From Flavobacteriaceae bacterium (lineage in GTDB: Bacteria > Bacteroidota > Bacteroidia > Flavobacteriales > Flavobacteriaceae): DNA of 64,000 bases. This document shows, in pieces, positions 16,922 to 27,420 of this stretch. The stretch covers positions 1 to 64,000 of the forward strand of contig JAENXC010000002.1 in NCBI GenBank assembly GCA_016649715.1, in the 5' to 3' direction. Below the pieces are notes generated by a model. It did not search any database. It was not told where the DNA came from and was given only the letters and a program-made list of their open reading frames with translations. Each line of letters opens with the position of its first letter. The stretch's first letter is position 1. Made by a program: the position numbers and the translations under genes.

Positions 16922-18343
16922 ATGCTCGATATTTCAGCTATCTATACCGATTTGTACCAGTTGACAATGGCCCAGGTATATTTTAAAACCAAACCTAAGA
17001 GTACGGCGGTATTTGATTATTATTTCAGAAACAATCCTTTTAATGGCGGCTATACCATTTTTGCGGGACTTGAAAATATACTCGATATTATTGAAAACTT
17101 GCGGTTTACAGATACAGATATTGACTATTTGAAGAGTCACGGTTTTGAAGCGGACTTTCTGGAATACCTTCGGAATTTTAGGTTTTACGGGTCTATTTGT
17201 TCCGCTGCCGAAGGCGATATTGTTTTCCCAAACCGTCCCGTTTTGCAAGTGGAAGGTTGCATTATGGAAGTGCAGATTGTTGAAACCGTTTTGTTGAACA
17301 TCCTCAACTTTCAAACTTTGATTGCCACCAAAGCAAACCGTATTCGTCACAGTGCCGGCGATAAAGTTTTGCTCGACATGGGCTTGCGCCGTGCTCACGC
17401 CACGGGTGGCTATTACGCCAGTCGTGCTGCTGCCATTGGCGGTTTTGACAGTACGAGCAATGTGAAAGCTGCGGAAGATTTCAACATTCCATCTTCGGGG
17501 ACTATGGCCCATTCTTTTATTCAAAGCTATGTGGACGAGCTGGAGGCTTTTCGTGATTTTGCTGAATTTAGACCTAATAATTGTGTGTTTTTAGTGGATA
17601 CTTATAACACATTAAAAAGTGGAATGCCCAACGCAATTACCGTTGCAAAAGAAATGGAAAGTAGGGGCAGACGTTTGTTCGGAGTTCGTTTAGACAGTGG
17701 CGATTTGGCGTATTTAGCGAAAAGAACGCGCAAAATGCTCGATGATAATGGACTTGAATATGTGAAGATTGTTGCATCAAACCAATTGGATGAATACGTT
17801 ATAAAAAGTTTGAACGAGCAAAATGCTCCAATTGATATTTTTGGCGTGGGCACCAATTTGGTTACGGGCAAACCCGATGCAGCTTTGGACGGCGTGTATA
17901 AACTTTCTGAATACAACGGCGAACCGCGCCTAAAACTTTCGGAAAATATCATTAAAGTTTCGCTTCCATCAAAAAAGCAAGTGTATAGAATGATTGACCA
18001 AAATGGAATGTTTTACGGAGCCGACGTAATTGGCCTTGTTTCCGAAGCCGTGCCAGCCGGCAGGCAGGAAAAAATAACACAGATGTTCCATCCGTTTGAT
18101 GCCAATAAAAATTTGAATCTTCAAAACTTTGAGCACGAACCTTTACTGAGTGAAGTGATGACAAACGGGAAAAGAACAATTGAAAAAAGAACAGTTGCCG
18201 AAATTGCCGAATACGCCAAAGCCCGTTTGGCACTGTTACCCGAAGAATACAAGCGTTTTCAGAATCCACATATTTATAAAATTGGTTTGAGCGCAAAACT
18301 TAAAAACGAACGTGACCGGTTGATTGCAGAACATACATTTTGA
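16922..18343 (+). CDS. pncB: Nicotinate phosphoribosyltransferase
   Basis: Makes nicotinate mononucleotide from nicotinate and PRPP in NAD salvage (Preiss-Handler pathway). 473 residues from ATG 16922 (MLDISAIYTDLYQLTMAQVYF); the upstream frame extension overlaps ltaE and is rejected. Family blocks include DYYFRNNPFNGGYTIFAGLE, LLDMGLRRAHATGGYYASRAA (the region of the phosphorylated His in this family), SGTMAHSFIQSY, FGVRLDSGDLAYL and FGVGTNLVTG. pncA follows after 3 bases, so the two steps from nicotinamide to NaMN are encoded together. Confidence 0.95.
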   Translation: MLDISAIYTDLYQLTMAQVYFKTKPKSTAVFDYYFRNNPFNGGYTIFAGLENILDIIENLRFTDTDIDYLKSHGFEADFLEYLRNFRFYGSICSAAEGDIVFPNRPVLQVEGCIMEVQIVETVLLNILNFQTLIATKANRIRHSAGDKVLLDMGLRRAHATGGYYASRAAAIGGFDSTSNVKAAEDFNIPSSGTMAHSFIQSYVDELEAFRDFAEFRPNNCVFLVDTYNTLKSGMPNAITVAKEMESRGRRLFGVRLDSGDLAYLAKRTRKMLDDNGLEYVKIVASNQLDEYVIKSLNEQNAPIDIFGVGTNLVTGKPDAALDGVYKLSEYNGEPRLKLSENIIKVSLPSKKQVYRMIDQNGMFYGADVIGLVSEAVPAGRQEKITQMFHPFDANKNLNLQNFEHEPLLSEVMTNGKRTIEKRTVAEIAEYAKARLALLPEEYKRFQNPHIYKIGLSAKLKNERDRLIAEHTF

Positions 18344-18346
18344 TAA

Positions 18347-18952
18347 ATGAAAACACTAATAATTGTTGACGCACAAAACGATTTCATGCCTGGAGGATCC
18401 CTTCCCGTTCCCGATGGTGATAAAATAGTTCCTGTAATAAACAGAATTCAAAATAAATTTGATTTGGTGGTGGCAACGCAGGATTGGCACCCACAAAACC
18501 ACATCAGCTTTGCTTCAAACCATCCGGGAAAATTGACTTTTGACGAGATTAAGGTTGAAGGGAAACCCCAGACTTTATGGCCAGATCATTGCGTTCAAAA
18601 TACCGATGGGGCACTTTTTCATCCAAATCTCCAAACTGAACGATGGGAGGTGATATTCCGAAAAGGAACAGACCCAAAAATAGATAGTTACAGCGCTTTT
18701 TATGACAATGACCATTTAAAATCTACCGGCCTCGCTGGATATTTGAAAGAGAAAGGTGCCAGCCAACTCTTTTTCTGTGGTCTCGCGGCGGATATTTGTG
18801 TTTATTACTCCATTTACGATGCTTTCAAGGAAGGTTTTGCCTGCTTTTTTATTGAAGATGCTTCCCAAGCTTTGAATATCGATGGTTTTGAAGAAATCAA
18901 AAAGAAAATGGCCCATTTGGGAATCCAGATTATATCTTCGGAAGAGATTTAG
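18347..18952 (+). CDS. pncA: Nicotinamidase
   Basis: Deamidates nicotinamide to nicotinate, the substrate of pncB just upstream. The 201-residue isochorismatase-fold protein shows the catalytic triad Asp8 (IIVDAQNDF), Lys (VIFRKGTDPK) and Cys (FFCGLAADICV), plus the metal-binding Asp and His residues in TQDWHPQNHISF. A cis-peptide-type GLAADICV loop precedes the cysteine. Length is normal. The 3-base gap to pncB indicates translational coupling. Confidence 0.95.
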   Translation: MKTLIIVDAQNDFMPGGSLPVPDGDKIVPVINRIQNKFDLVVATQDWHPQNHISFASNHPGKLTFDEIKVEGKPQTLWPDHCVQNTDGALFHPNLQTERWEVIFRKGTDPKIDSYSAFYDNDHLKSTGLAGYLKEKGASQLFFCGLAADICVYYSIYDAFKEGFACFFIEDASQALNIDGFEEIKKKMAHLGIQIISSEEI

Positions 18953-19060
18953 AAGTAATGATTATTAATTGTTTTATTGAAGTTAAGAGAATGTGAAACC
19001 AATTCATAATGATTGATTTTTCGGTAAATTTAAAAATTGTAAATTCTAAAAAACATATAA

Positions 19061-19300
19061 ATGTCTGAACAAGTTCAATTGATTCCCGGAAATTCCCTTA
19101 TAACTAAAACCGCTGAAGAAGGCCGCCAACTGGCCGTAAAAATGGCACGGTTAAATATTAAATTTACACAACCCGATGCCGCCGTCCGCGAAAAACTGCG
19201 CCCTATTTACGCCGAAGACGCGGCTATGCTTATTGCAATCGGACAAGTAGTGGCTACTGAATTTGCCACTATCGCCGCTGCCAATAATTATTGGAAATAA
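19061..19300 (+). CDS. Small hypothetical protein
   Basis: Not recognised. A 79-residue soluble protein, largely helical, starting MSEQVQLIPGNSLITKTAEEG and ending AAANNYWK, with no signal peptide or Cys. The composition is balanced and the codons are host-like, which supports a real gene. It stands alone between pncA and the convergent M1-like gene. A CACAGAG/CTCTGTG hairpin follows. Confidence 0.5.
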   Translation: MSEQVQLIPGNSLITKTAEEGRQLAVKMARLNIKFTQPDAAVREKLRPIYAEDAAMLIAIGQVVATEFATIAAANNYWK

Positions 19301-19342
19301 TTTTTTTAACCACAAAGTTTGCAAAGATTGTTTCGTAAAATC

Positions 19343-19370
19343 CACAGAGAATTTCTTTGCGAACTCTGTG
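19343..19370. terminator. Hairpin between convergent genes
   Basis: CACAGAG (19343-19349) pairs with CTCTGTG (19364-19370), with an outer GCAAAG (19321-19326) and an inner CTTTGC (19355-19360) also complementary. It belongs to the CTCTGTG repeat family also found at 43341 and 58240. Confidence 0.45.
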
Positions 19371-19404
19371 ATTTCTTTTAATTCTCAATTCTAATGAATC
19401 CCAA

Positions 19405-22218
19405 TCAATACCATCTTCGGGTAAACAATCCCAATAGGGTTTTGGGGCTTATGGTTACAATGAACCGTACTTTTTCATCGTAATGTGGTAAACTTGGCTC
19501 AAAACCTAAACTAGAATACACGGGAAAATAAAGCTCAAAATAATCGGCCACTAAACTAAGGCGGATTCCACTGTCAAAAACAGCATTCGTGCCGCGGGCT
19601 TTGTTGTGAACAAGGCCAACATCGCCATATGCGTAGATCCATTTCCAAATATTGGTGCTCGCATTTGTCGTAACTATCCAACTGTTGGCATAAGCTGGTT
19701 CCAATTGCGACTTGAAACCACCTTCGGCAATAATCAATTGCTGGCTGAAAAGCCCCGAATTCTCACTTCTTCCGTAATAATTATAATCAAAAAGATAATC
19801 GTTTGGACGATCCAGAGCAAAACTGAAGAAATCCTCGTTCTCGCGCGTATCATTAAAAAGAAATGCTCCTGCAAAAAAGCGAAGGTTCAGTTGTCTATTG
19901 CTCAAAAAGAGTTTTCGGTATTCCAAATTCACAGAAAGCTTACTGAATTTTGACGAAATTTCATAATCCACCACACCCCTAAAGTAATTGATAAGGTTTG
20001 GGTTGGAATACACATACTGCATATTGAAAACGCTGTAATTTGGTTCCAGCTTTAAGTTGCTTGAGTCCTCATCTCGATATACGTTTACGTTCCGAAGATT
20101 GATGAACTGTTTTTCGTTGTTGCGCAAATCATCATTTCTGAAAGCGAAAGTGATGTAGGGCGTAAAACGTTTATAAAACAAACCACGGTCGTAGGAATAA
20201 TAATTTCCGGAAAAACCATAGCGCATTGCATAGAGTTTTCCCTGCTCCATTCTTTGGGTGTAACTCACGGAAGCCTGCCCCACCAGTGTTTTGGAACGAA
20301 ACCCAAACTGCGGCTCCAAACTGTAATGCACCGCTTTGGGAAGCACCGTTTTGTTGTAAAGCCGAAGTCCTGCCGAAACGCCGTCATAAAGGTTGTACTC
20401 AAAGATAGGCATGAAGAAAAACTGCGTATAGTTAGGGTCTTCCACATCTTGAAAAAGGCGGAATTGAATGGGTTTGTCCAGCAGGCCTGTTACCACTTTA
20501 AAGTTGTTTCTGCGGTTGTATTCCGGCATTCTTCCTTCGTAATTGAGTGCCAACTTCCGGATGTTTTCCGAAGGAATTGTTATGGAAGAAACACTATCAA
20601 TGGGTTTAGTCCAGGTTTTATAAACTATTTCGTCTTTGTTGAGGCCATACAATGAAACGGGAAGCTCCGATTTTTGGTTGTTTTGGATGAATACTTCCAA
20701 AGAATCTCCTTTCTTCTTCACCTTTTTTATTTTGAAATCGATTGTGTTGCGCGTATCGGCGAAGTCTTCAAAAAACCAATTTATGGGAAGCGTCGTTCTT
20801 TCGGAAAGAAAAGTTTCAAAATCGACAGATTTTATAGGCTTCAGCTTGTTTTTCGCATAAAAATCCTTAATGCTTTTGTTTAAAATGTCATCGCCCAAAT
20901 AGTCGCCCAAATAGCGCAGTCCACTTGCACCGTAATATGCGTTGGCAATGTTCATATTGAATTTTAATAACGAATCCTTGGGCGTGGTGAGCGATTGGTT
21001 AAGGTTGTTACGTGCCATATTCAAATAAAGAATGGGATATTGGTCGTTGAATTCCAAGTCAGCCGCATGTGCCCAACGGATGACGAACCAATTGCTGAGG
21101 TTGCCTATTATTTTCATTTTGGGATAATAGGTATCCACATATTCCATCATCAAATAAATCTGCATTGCGTCCTGCAGCCAATAATCATTGCGTGAATTGA
21201 GCACCATTGTGTTGTCAATATAATGGCGGGTTATGGTTTTCAGCTGTTGCATGTCATACTCAAAACCATCGGGGAAGGGGCTGATAAAACGGGGCAATTG
21301 GTTAAGGCCATAAACGGGATTGGTTTTGTAATCCGTCTCGCTGACAACCATTTTTTCAAAGGGATATGGTCCCAGTTTTTTGTTTAAAAACTGAACAACC
21401 CTGTCAATCATCAAAGCCTGAACAGGTGGATTTATCCTGCTATTCTGAAGGTTGGTTACTATTTTTAAATTATCGGTTTCAATGGTTTCAAAATTTGGGG
21501 TTTTCTCAAGATATAAAACCGCGTTGTTTCTGTCTTTCCCAAAAAGTGTAGTGGTTTTTGTTTTTTCGGAAATGGTTTCAGAAACCAAATCAAAATCTGA
21601 AGTAACAGTATAGTTCTTTGGAAGATGGAGCGCGATGGAAAATTGTGAAGGCTCCAAAAATAAATCGTCCGTGTTTTTGTTGCTATAAACTTGCCATTCA
21701 CCATCGTAAACCGCTGGGACAATGTACCAATAACGCAGTTTGTAATCATTAAATTTATCAACTCCGTAGCGTGTAAACCTCTCGTCGGGAACCTTTACGG
21801 TGTATTCCAAATTGAAAGTGTAACTATCTCCTGGCAGAAGCGGTTTTTCGGGAATAATCTGTAAAATATCTGCAGCATCACCACGTTGCCACTGCAAAGG
21901 AATTTCGGAATTGGTATAAATTTTTTCAATGGTCGTTCTTCCGCGGTCTTTATCTTTTTCAAAATGGAACGCGCTTTCATAGTTTTCGGAAAAACGCTTG
22001 CCCAGCGGCGTGGTTTTGGACGAGAAACTGTTTGCCCAATCGAAAAGATAGATTTCTTTTAGAGTGTCTTTGGAAGAATTTTTATAAGTAATCTGCTGTT
22101 TTATGGAAAGCGTTTTTTGTGAAGGATTCAGCGTGGCATCAATATTTATGGCGTGCTGCGCCTTTGCTTGAAACGCCAAACAAAAAAGAATGCTATAAAA
22201 GATGCTTCGTATTTTCAA
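19405..22218 (-). CDS. M1-like peptidase fold without the zinc motif, fused to an outer-membrane barrel
   Basis: 937 residues with a signal peptide (LFCLAFQAKAQ). Residues about 25-560 follow the M1 aminopeptidase layout: a beta-rich N-terminal domain and then the gluzincin region. Where HExxH is expected there is RHYID (331-335), followed by WLQDAMQIYLMMEY (347-360) in place of the usual WxxEGxAxY. All zinc ligands are therefore lost and it should be catalytically dead. From about residue 590 to the end the sequence alternates aromatic beta strands and ends in Tyr (GLFTRRWY), typical of a beta-barrel. It is probably a surface binding or assembly protein. Confidence 0.75.
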   Translation of the reverse strand: MKIRSIFYSILFCLAFQAKAQHAINIDATLNPSQKTLSIKQQITYKNSSKDTLKEIYLFDWANSFSSKTTPLGKRFSENYESAFHFEKDKDRGRTTIEKIYTNSEIPLQWQRGDAADILQIIPEKPLLPGDSYTFNLEYTVKVPDERFTRYGVDKFNDYKLRYWYIVPAVYDGEWQVYSNKNTDDLFLEPSQFSIALHLPKNYTVTSDFDLVSETISEKTKTTTLFGKDRNNAVLYLEKTPNFETIETDNLKIVTNLQNSRINPPVQALMIDRVVQFLNKKLGPYPFEKMVVSETDYKTNPVYGLNQLPRFISPFPDGFEYDMQQLKTITRHYIDNTMVLNSRNDYWLQDAMQIYLMMEYVDTYYPKMKIIGNLSNWFVIRWAHAADLEFNDQYPILYLNMARNNLNQSLTTPKDSLLKFNMNIANAYYGASGLRYLGDYLGDDILNKSIKDFYAKNKLKPIKSVDFETFLSERTTLPINWFFEDFADTRNTIDFKIKKVKKKGDSLEVFIQNNQKSELPVSLYGLNKDEIVYKTWTKPIDSVSSITIPSENIRKLALNYEGRMPEYNRRNNFKVVTGLLDKPIQFRLFQDVEDPNYTQFFFMPIFEYNLYDGVSAGLRLYNKTVLPKAVHYSLEPQFGFRSKTLVGQASVSYTQRMEQGKLYAMRYGFSGNYYSYDRGLFYKRFTPYITFAFRNDDLRNNEKQFINLRNVNVYRDEDSSNLKLEPNYSVFNMQYVYSNPNLINYFRGVVDYEISSKFSKLSVNLEYRKLFLSNRQLNLRFFAGAFLFNDTRENEDFFSFALDRPNDYLFDYNYYGRSENSGLFSQQLIIAEGGFKSQLEPAYANSWIVTTNASTNIWKWIYAYGDVGLVHNKARGTNAVFDSGIRLSLVADYFELYFPVYSSLGFEPSLPHYDEKVRFIVTISPKTLLGLFTRRWY

Positions 22219-22233
22219 GAAGTTTTAAGAAAA

Positions 22234-22923
22234 TTAAAAGTTTGGGCTCAAATTATATTCGTTGTAGAATTCATTGAGGATTGTTAGAACTTCATCCTCT
22301 GTATCAACCAAATGGACCAAATCCAAATCTTCAGAGTTTATGTTATTGTTAGCTTCCAAAAGAGTTGTTTTTATCCATTCAAAAAGACCTCTCCAAAACT
22401 CGGAGCCTACAAGTATTATTGGAAATTTGTCAATTTTATGGGTTTGTATAAGCGTCAGTGCTTCGAATAATTCATCAAGCGTTCCAAAGCCTCCGGGCAT
22501 AACCACAAAGCCCTGGGAATATTTCACGAACATTACTTTCCGCACAAAAAAGTAATCAAAATCAATGCTTTTGTCGCTGTCAATATACGGATTGTCGTGC
22601 TGTTCAAAAGGTAATGTAATATTTAAGCCAACTGAAGTTCCCCCAGCCAAGTGCGCCCCTTTGTTCCCTGCTTCCATAATTCCTGGACCGCCGCCAGTGA
22701 TAACTCCATAGCCGTTTTCAGTAATTTTCTTTGCGATGTTTTCAGCCAGTTTGTAATATTTTTGGTTTGGTTTAATTCGAGCGGAACCAAATATGGAAAC
22801 GCAAGGCCCAATGCGGCTCATCTTTTCATAACCATTTACAAACTCCCCCATAATTTTAAAAATGGCCCAAGAGTCATTGGTTTTCACTTCATTCCAGTTT
22901 TTTGGTACTTGTTCGTTTCTCAT
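22234..22923 (-). CDS. LOG family (TIGR00730) Rossmann-fold protein
   Basis: 229 residues with the family signatures GYGVITGGGPGIMEAGNKGA and PGGFGTLDELFEALTL, the latter the nucleotide-binding and catalytic loop. Homologues hydrolyse nucleoside 5'-monophosphates to free base and ribose 5-phosphate (LOG-type phosphoribohydrolases and PpnN relatives). It is cytosolic. The start (MRNEQVPKNWNEVK) is the only good ATG. It lies 15 bases upstream of the M1-like gene, so the two could be cotranscribed. Confidence 0.85.
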   Translation of the reverse strand: MRNEQVPKNWNEVKTNDSWAIFKIMGEFVNGYEKMSRIGPCVSIFGSARIKPNQKYYKLAENIAKKITENGYGVITGGGPGIMEAGNKGAHLAGGTSVGLNITLPFEQHDNPYIDSDKSIDFDYFFVRKVMFVKYSQGFVVMPGGFGTLDELFEALTLIQTHKIDKFPIILVGSEFWRGLFEWIKTTLLEANNNINSEDLDLVHLVDTEDEVLTILNEFYNEYNLSPNF

Positions 22924-23011
22924 TAATTTAAGTATTCAGTTATTAAGGTTTAGATTTTTGTAGTTTTCACAAATATCCAGCATCTGTCATCCGTCATCCA
23001 GCCTCCAGCCT

Positions 23012-25870
23012 CTAAAGTAACTCTTTTTTAAGGAACCTTGCGGTATAGCTTTTTTTGTCTTCCGCAATTTCCTCGGGCGTGCCCAGAGCCATGATTTTTC
23101 CACCTTGTTTACCACCTTCCGGGCCGATGTCTATTACATAATCCACGGTTTTAATAACGTCCAAATTGTGCTCAATTATCAGTACGGTATTTCCTTTGTC
23201 AACCAATTTGTTCAGCACAATCATCAAAACACGAATGTCCTCAAAATGCAGCCCTGTTGTGGGTTCGTCCAAAATGTAAAAGGTGTTTCCGGTGTCTCGT
23301 TTGGACAGTTCCGTTGCCAATTTTATGCGTTGTGCCTCTCCGCCGGAAAGTGTTGTGGACTGTTGGCCCAGTGTTATGTAACCCAAACCGACGTCTTTTA
23401 TTGTTTTAATTTTTCGATGAATTTTCGGGATGTTTACAAAAAAATCGTCAGCTTCGTTTATAGTCATTTCCAAAACGTTGTAAATGGATTTTCCTTTGTA
23501 CCGAATTTCCAAAGTTTCGCGGTTGAAACGTTTGCCCTGGCAGGTTTCACATTCCACGTAAACATCGGGTAGGAAATTCATTTCAATTACACGTAATCCT
23601 GCGCCTTTACAAGTTTCACATCTTCCGCCAGCTACGTTGAAACTGAAACGTCCAGGCTTGTAACCGCGAATCATCGCCTCGGGAGTTTTGGCAAAAAGAT
23701 TTCTAATTTCCGAAAAAACACCCGTATATGTCGCCGGATTGCTACGGGGTGTACGACCTATTGGCGATTGGTTGATGTCTATTACTTTGTCAATATTATC
23801 AATACCTTCAATTTTTTTGTAGGGCATCGGTTTTTTGACGCCGTTGAAAAAATAAGCATTCAAAATAGGGTAGAGGGTTTCATTGATTAGTGTACTTTTT
23901 CCGCTTCCCGAAACACCTGTTACACCAATCATTTTTCCCAAAGGAAAATCTACAGATATATTTTTTAAATTATTCCCCGTAGCACCTTTAAGTGTAAGTT
24001 TTTTACCGTTTCCTTTTCGGCGTTTCAGAGGGATTTCTATTTCTTTTTTTCCGTTTAAATAGGCCGCGGTAAGGGTATCGTGCTTTTTTATTTCCGAAGG
24101 TATGCCTTCGGAAACAATTTCGCCGCCGTGTTTGCCGGCTGCTGGACCAATGTCTATCACGTAATCGGCACTTTCAATCATCTCTTTGTCATGTTCCACA
24201 ACAATCACGGAATTGCCGATATCCCTTAATTGTTTCAATGAAAAAATCAACCGCTCATTGTCGCGTTGGTGCAGGCCAATACTGGGTTCGTCCAAAATAT
24301 AAAGCACGCCAACCAACTGCGAACCAATCTGCGTTGCCAATCGGATTCGTTGTGCCTCTCCGCCCGAAAGTGATTTCGAGCTGCGGTCCAAAGCGAGATA
24401 GGTGAGCCCAACATCTACCAAAAACTGAAGTCGCGAGCGCACTTCTTTAATAATTTCCGAAGCAATTTTTTGCTGCGTTTCTGTAAGGTTTTTTTTGAGA
24501 TTTGCGAACCATTCAGCTAGTTCAACAACGTCCATATGAGCAAGTTCGGCAATGTTTTTTCCGTTCAATTTAAAGTAAAGCGATTCCTTCCGAAGCCTTG
24601 TGCCGTTGCATTCCGGACACGGAATTTTATCCATATATTCTTTAGCCCAACGTTTCAAAGATGTGGATTCGTTAGCATCGAAAGTATTCTGAATGAAGGT
24701 TGCAACACCTTCAAAATCTATTTTATAGCTTCGGGTAATACCCAAAGCCTTGGATTCAATATCGAACTTTTCATTTCCACCGAAAAAGATAACGTCTTTG
24801 GCTTCCTTCGGAATACTTTCAAAAGGGTCGCTCAATTTAAAGTTGAAGCGTTCGGCAATCAATTCAAGCTGCTTAAAAATCCAATTGTTTTTTTGTGTGC
24901 CGTGCGGCGCCAACGCTCCTTGTTTTATGGAAAGTTTGGGGTTTGGGACCAGTTTATTCAGATTCACTTCGTAAAGTTTTCCAAGTCCTTTACAATTGGG
25001 GCACATCCCTTTTGGGGAGTTGAACGAAAAGTTGTTCGGCTCCGGGTTGGGGTATGAAATTCCCGAAGAAGGACACATCAAGGAACGACTGAAATAGCGG
25101 GCTTCATCAGTATCGTTATCTAAAACCATCAACACATCATCGCCGTGATACATTGCGGTGTTTATGGTTTCGGAAAGGCGTTTTGTATTATCGCTTTCGC
25201 CCTCCTTCGCCAAGGCTTCGGAGGATGTGGGAATTTTAAGTCGGTCAATTACTATTTCAATATCGTGTGTTTTGTAGCGGTCCACTTTCATTCCCTTTAC
25301 AATATCGCGCACTTCGCCGTCCACGCGGACTTTCAGAAAACCCTGTTTTGCGATTTGCTCAAAAAGTTCGCGATAATGCCCTTTTCGGGAACGAATTACT
25401 GGGGCGAGAATGCTTACTTTTCTATCGGCAAAATCTTCGAGAATAAGCTGTTTTATTTGCTCATCGCTGTAACTGACCATTTTTTGACCCGTGTTGTAAC
25501 TATAGGCATCACTGGCGCGCGCATAAAAAAGGCGAAGAAAATCGTAAATTTCGGTAATGGTTCCCACAGTGGAACGCGGACTTTTGCTGGTGGTTTTTTG
25601 CTCAATGGCAATTACAGGGGAGAGGCCTTCAATTTTATCTACATCGGGACGTTCCAAGTTTCCGAGAAATTGACGCGCATAAGCCGAGAAAGTTTCTATG
25701 TAACGGCGCTGTCCTTCAGCATAAATAGTGTCAAAAGCCAAAGAGGATTTTCCGCTGCCCGAAAGCCCTGTGATAACCACCAATTTTTCCCGAGGGATGC
25801 GAACGTCAATGTTCTTTAAGTTGTGGACACGCGCTCCAAAAACTTCAATAAAGTCCTCATTTTTTGACAT
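23012..25870 (-). CDS. uvrA: Excinuclease ABC subunit A
   Basis: The DNA damage-sensing ATPase of nucleotide excision repair; it loads UvrB. 952 residues. Two ABC modules: Walker A GLSGSGKS at 35-42 and a second GVSGSGKST in the C-terminal half, each with a signature ([13 protein letters not shown] and [13 protein letters not shown]). Zinc modules are visible as [10 protein letters not shown] and [10 protein letters not shown]...CETCQG. I choose ATG 25870 ([17 protein letters not shown]); the TTG at 25879 lies inside the -10 element. The mRNA therefore has almost no leader. Confidence 0.95.
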   Translation of the reverse strand: MSKNEDFIEVFGARVHNLKNIDVRIPREKLVVITGLSGSGKSSLAFDTIYAEGQRRYIETFSAYARQFLGNLERPDVDKIEGLSPVIAIEQKTTSKSPRSTVGTITEIYDFLRLFYARASDAYSYNTGQKMVSYSDEQIKQLILEDFADRKVSILAPVIRSRKGHYRELFEQIAKQGFLKVRVDGEVRDIVKGMKVDRYKTHDIEIVIDRLKIPTSSEALAKEGESDNTKRLSETINTAMYHGDDVLMVLDNDTDEARYFSRSLMCPSSGISYPNPEPNNFSFNSPKGMCPNCKGLGKLYEVNLNKLVPNPKLSIKQGALAPHGTQKNNWIFKQLELIAERFNFKLSDPFESIPKEAKDVIFFGGNEKFDIESKALGITRSYKIDFEGVATFIQNTFDANESTSLKRWAKEYMDKIPCPECNGTRLRKESLYFKLNGKNIAELAHMDVVELAEWFANLKKNLTETQQKIASEIIKEVRSRLQFLVDVGLTYLALDRSSKSLSGGEAQRIRLATQIGSQLVGVLYILDEPSIGLHQRDNERLIFSLKQLRDIGNSVIVVEHDKEMIESADYVIDIGPAAGKHGGEIVSEGIPSEIKKHDTLTAAYLNGKKEIEIPLKRRKGNGKKLTLKGATGNNLKNISVDFPLGKMIGVTGVSGSGKSTLINETLYPILNAYFFNGVKKPMPYKKIEGIDNIDKVIDINQSPIGRTPRSNPATYTGVFSEIRNLFAKTPEAMIRGYKPGRFSFNVAGGRCETCKGAGLRVIEMNFLPDVYVECETCQGKRFNRETLEIRYKGKSIYNVLEMTINEADDFFVNIPKIHRKIKTIKDVGLGYITLGQQSTTLSGGEAQRIKLATELSKRDTGNTFYILDEPTTGLHFEDIRVLMIVLNKLVDKGNTVLIIEHNLDVIKTVDYVIDIGPEGGKQGGKIMALGTPEEIAEDKKSYTARFLKKELL

Positions 25871-25876
25871 AGGCTG

Positions 25877-25884
25877 CAAAGGTA
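25877..25884 (-). promoter_or_regulatory. Bacteroidota -10 element (TACCTTTG) for uvrA
   Basis: On the minus strand TACCTTTG ends 6 bases before the uvrA ATG at 25870. Transcription would start at or next to the start codon, implying a leaderless or very short-leader mRNA. Confidence 0.6.
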
Positions 25885-25963
25885 CTTAATTGAACGGAAA
25901 TTAAAGAATGCATGCTATTGCACCAATGTTAATTTTTGCTGAAAAAGCGCTGTTTTTTACAAA

Positions 25964-26977
25964 TCAATTATTTGCTTCTTCTGTAAGAAATGTGTGGAAG
26001 GTGATTGCAACATGAAAAATGGTGCTTATTACAATTGAATAGCCCGCAATAATTGCAAGGTTAGAAAAATCGATCATCAAATAGAGGATGGGTAACAATA
26101 CACCAAAAATCACCAATATTAAAAAAACGAAATATAAATAGCGCACCAATCTAGGGGTAATTCGTTTCATTTGTCCATTAAATTGGTTGAGTTTTGGAAT
26201 GACCTCCTTGGTCATATATTCCCAAAGCTTTGCTAAAAATACATCATTGAACGAGGAACTTTCGAAAATCTCATGGTCAATAGTATTTGCAAGGGTTAGT
26301 ATTTTTTCTTGATGTCTTTCAAAAACCGCATCAAGATTTAATGAGTCTTTATAATTTCCATATTTATAACCGAAAACATACCACAACCCAGAGCCGCTTT
26401 TATGCTCCACCCATTTTTCAATTATTTTGTTGTCATAGGATTCGGGGTAGGTAATGGTTTCTGGAAGATGCTTTTCCTTGGGCTGCGTCATCAGCAGCGA
26501 TTTCATTTCTAAATAAAGATTTTCGGTTTCGCCAAAAGGGTGCGTTTCCTGAAGAAACTCTATAGCCATCTTGCAATTCCCTTTGTAAAATTCCTTAACT
26601 TCAAAATAGGTGAGGTCGGCAAAATCCTTTTCCATAAATTCCTTTAGACCGGGTTGCCAAATATTGGAATTGAACAGAATTTCCGCAATATTCCTTATAT
26701 GGTGCATTTGTTGCGTAATCTTACTGGTTCTGGAAATTATTTTCGCTTTGATTACATTAAGACTAAGTGCCGAACTTGCCAAAAAAACCATTAGTATAGC
26801 CGATAAAATTCCGCTCAAGCCAATGAAGATTATGGCGTGGGTTTTCAGCACCTCCCCAAACACCAAACTACTTTCATTTTTCTGCCAAAAAACAAATATC
26901 AAAACAACACAAAGTGCACCACTTATCACATAAGCGATAATGGCATATAAACCCTTGGTCCACGATTTATTTCTCAT
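25964..26977 (-). CDS. Integral membrane protein of unknown function
   Basis: Not recognised. 337 residues from MRNKSWTKGLYAIIAYV. Two hydrophobic segments lie near residues 10-30 and 45-75 and two more near 270-330 (LYFVFLILVIFGVLLPILYL and LAIIAGYSIVISTIFHVAI). Between them is a soluble loop of about 190 residues rich in charged and aromatic residues (FMEKDFADLTYFEVKEFY, WVEHKSGSGLWYVFGYKYG). A sensor or channel-like role is possible but unsupported. It lies upstream of uvrA, same strand, across a gap of about 90 bases containing the uvrA promoter. Confidence 0.6.
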   Translation of the reverse strand: MRNKSWTKGLYAIIAYVISGALCVVLIFVFWQKNESSLVFGEVLKTHAIIFIGLSGILSAILMVFLASSALSLNVIKAKIISRTSKITQQMHHIRNIAEILFNSNIWQPGLKEFMEKDFADLTYFEVKEFYKGNCKMAIEFLQETHPFGETENLYLEMKSLLMTQPKEKHLPETITYPESYDNKIIEKWVEHKSGSGLWYVFGYKYGNYKDSLNLDAVFERHQEKILTLANTIDHEIFESSSFNDVFLAKLWEYMTKEVIPKLNQFNGQMKRITPRLVRYLYFVFLILVIFGVLLPILYLMIDFSNLAIIAGYSIVISTIFHVAITFHTFLTEEANN

Positions 26978-26983
26978 AGGCAA

Positions 26984-27420
26984 AACAATGCAATAATTTT
27001 TAGGGACAAGGATTTTTGGGGAAAGAAATTTTACAGAAATGCTTTTTTCGAAAGTATATATTTTTAAACTATATCTGTAAATTCCCGAAATTAGGAAAAT
27101 GAATAGTCTTTTGAAAAAGTCACTATCTTGGATTTCTAAAAATTCTTGATAAACTCGCTCAAATCTAATCTTTTTTATTAGGCCAAGTTTGACCTTTCGA
27201 CATAATGCAGAAGATTTCGTTTAAAAGAGCAAAATGTATATAATTGAATTTGTTTATCTGTTTAAAAACCTAAAAACTATATAAGGTGGTGAGGCATAGG
27301 AAATAGGACAAAATAATATAGAAATAACCATTTTTTTTTGTGAAAATTGATGCAGTATTACGGTATTTGCCTTTTTCGACTTATGATAGATGAAATAGGT
27401 TGATTTTGCTGGTAAGTAAT
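26984..27420. other. Intergenic region without recognised features
   Basis: About 437 AT-rich bases between two minus-strand genes. I find no frame over 30 codons with a plausible start, no RNA gene signature and no strong hairpin. It should carry the promoter of the membrane-protein gene at 26977, but no clear TAnnTTTG element was seen. Confidence 0.4.
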
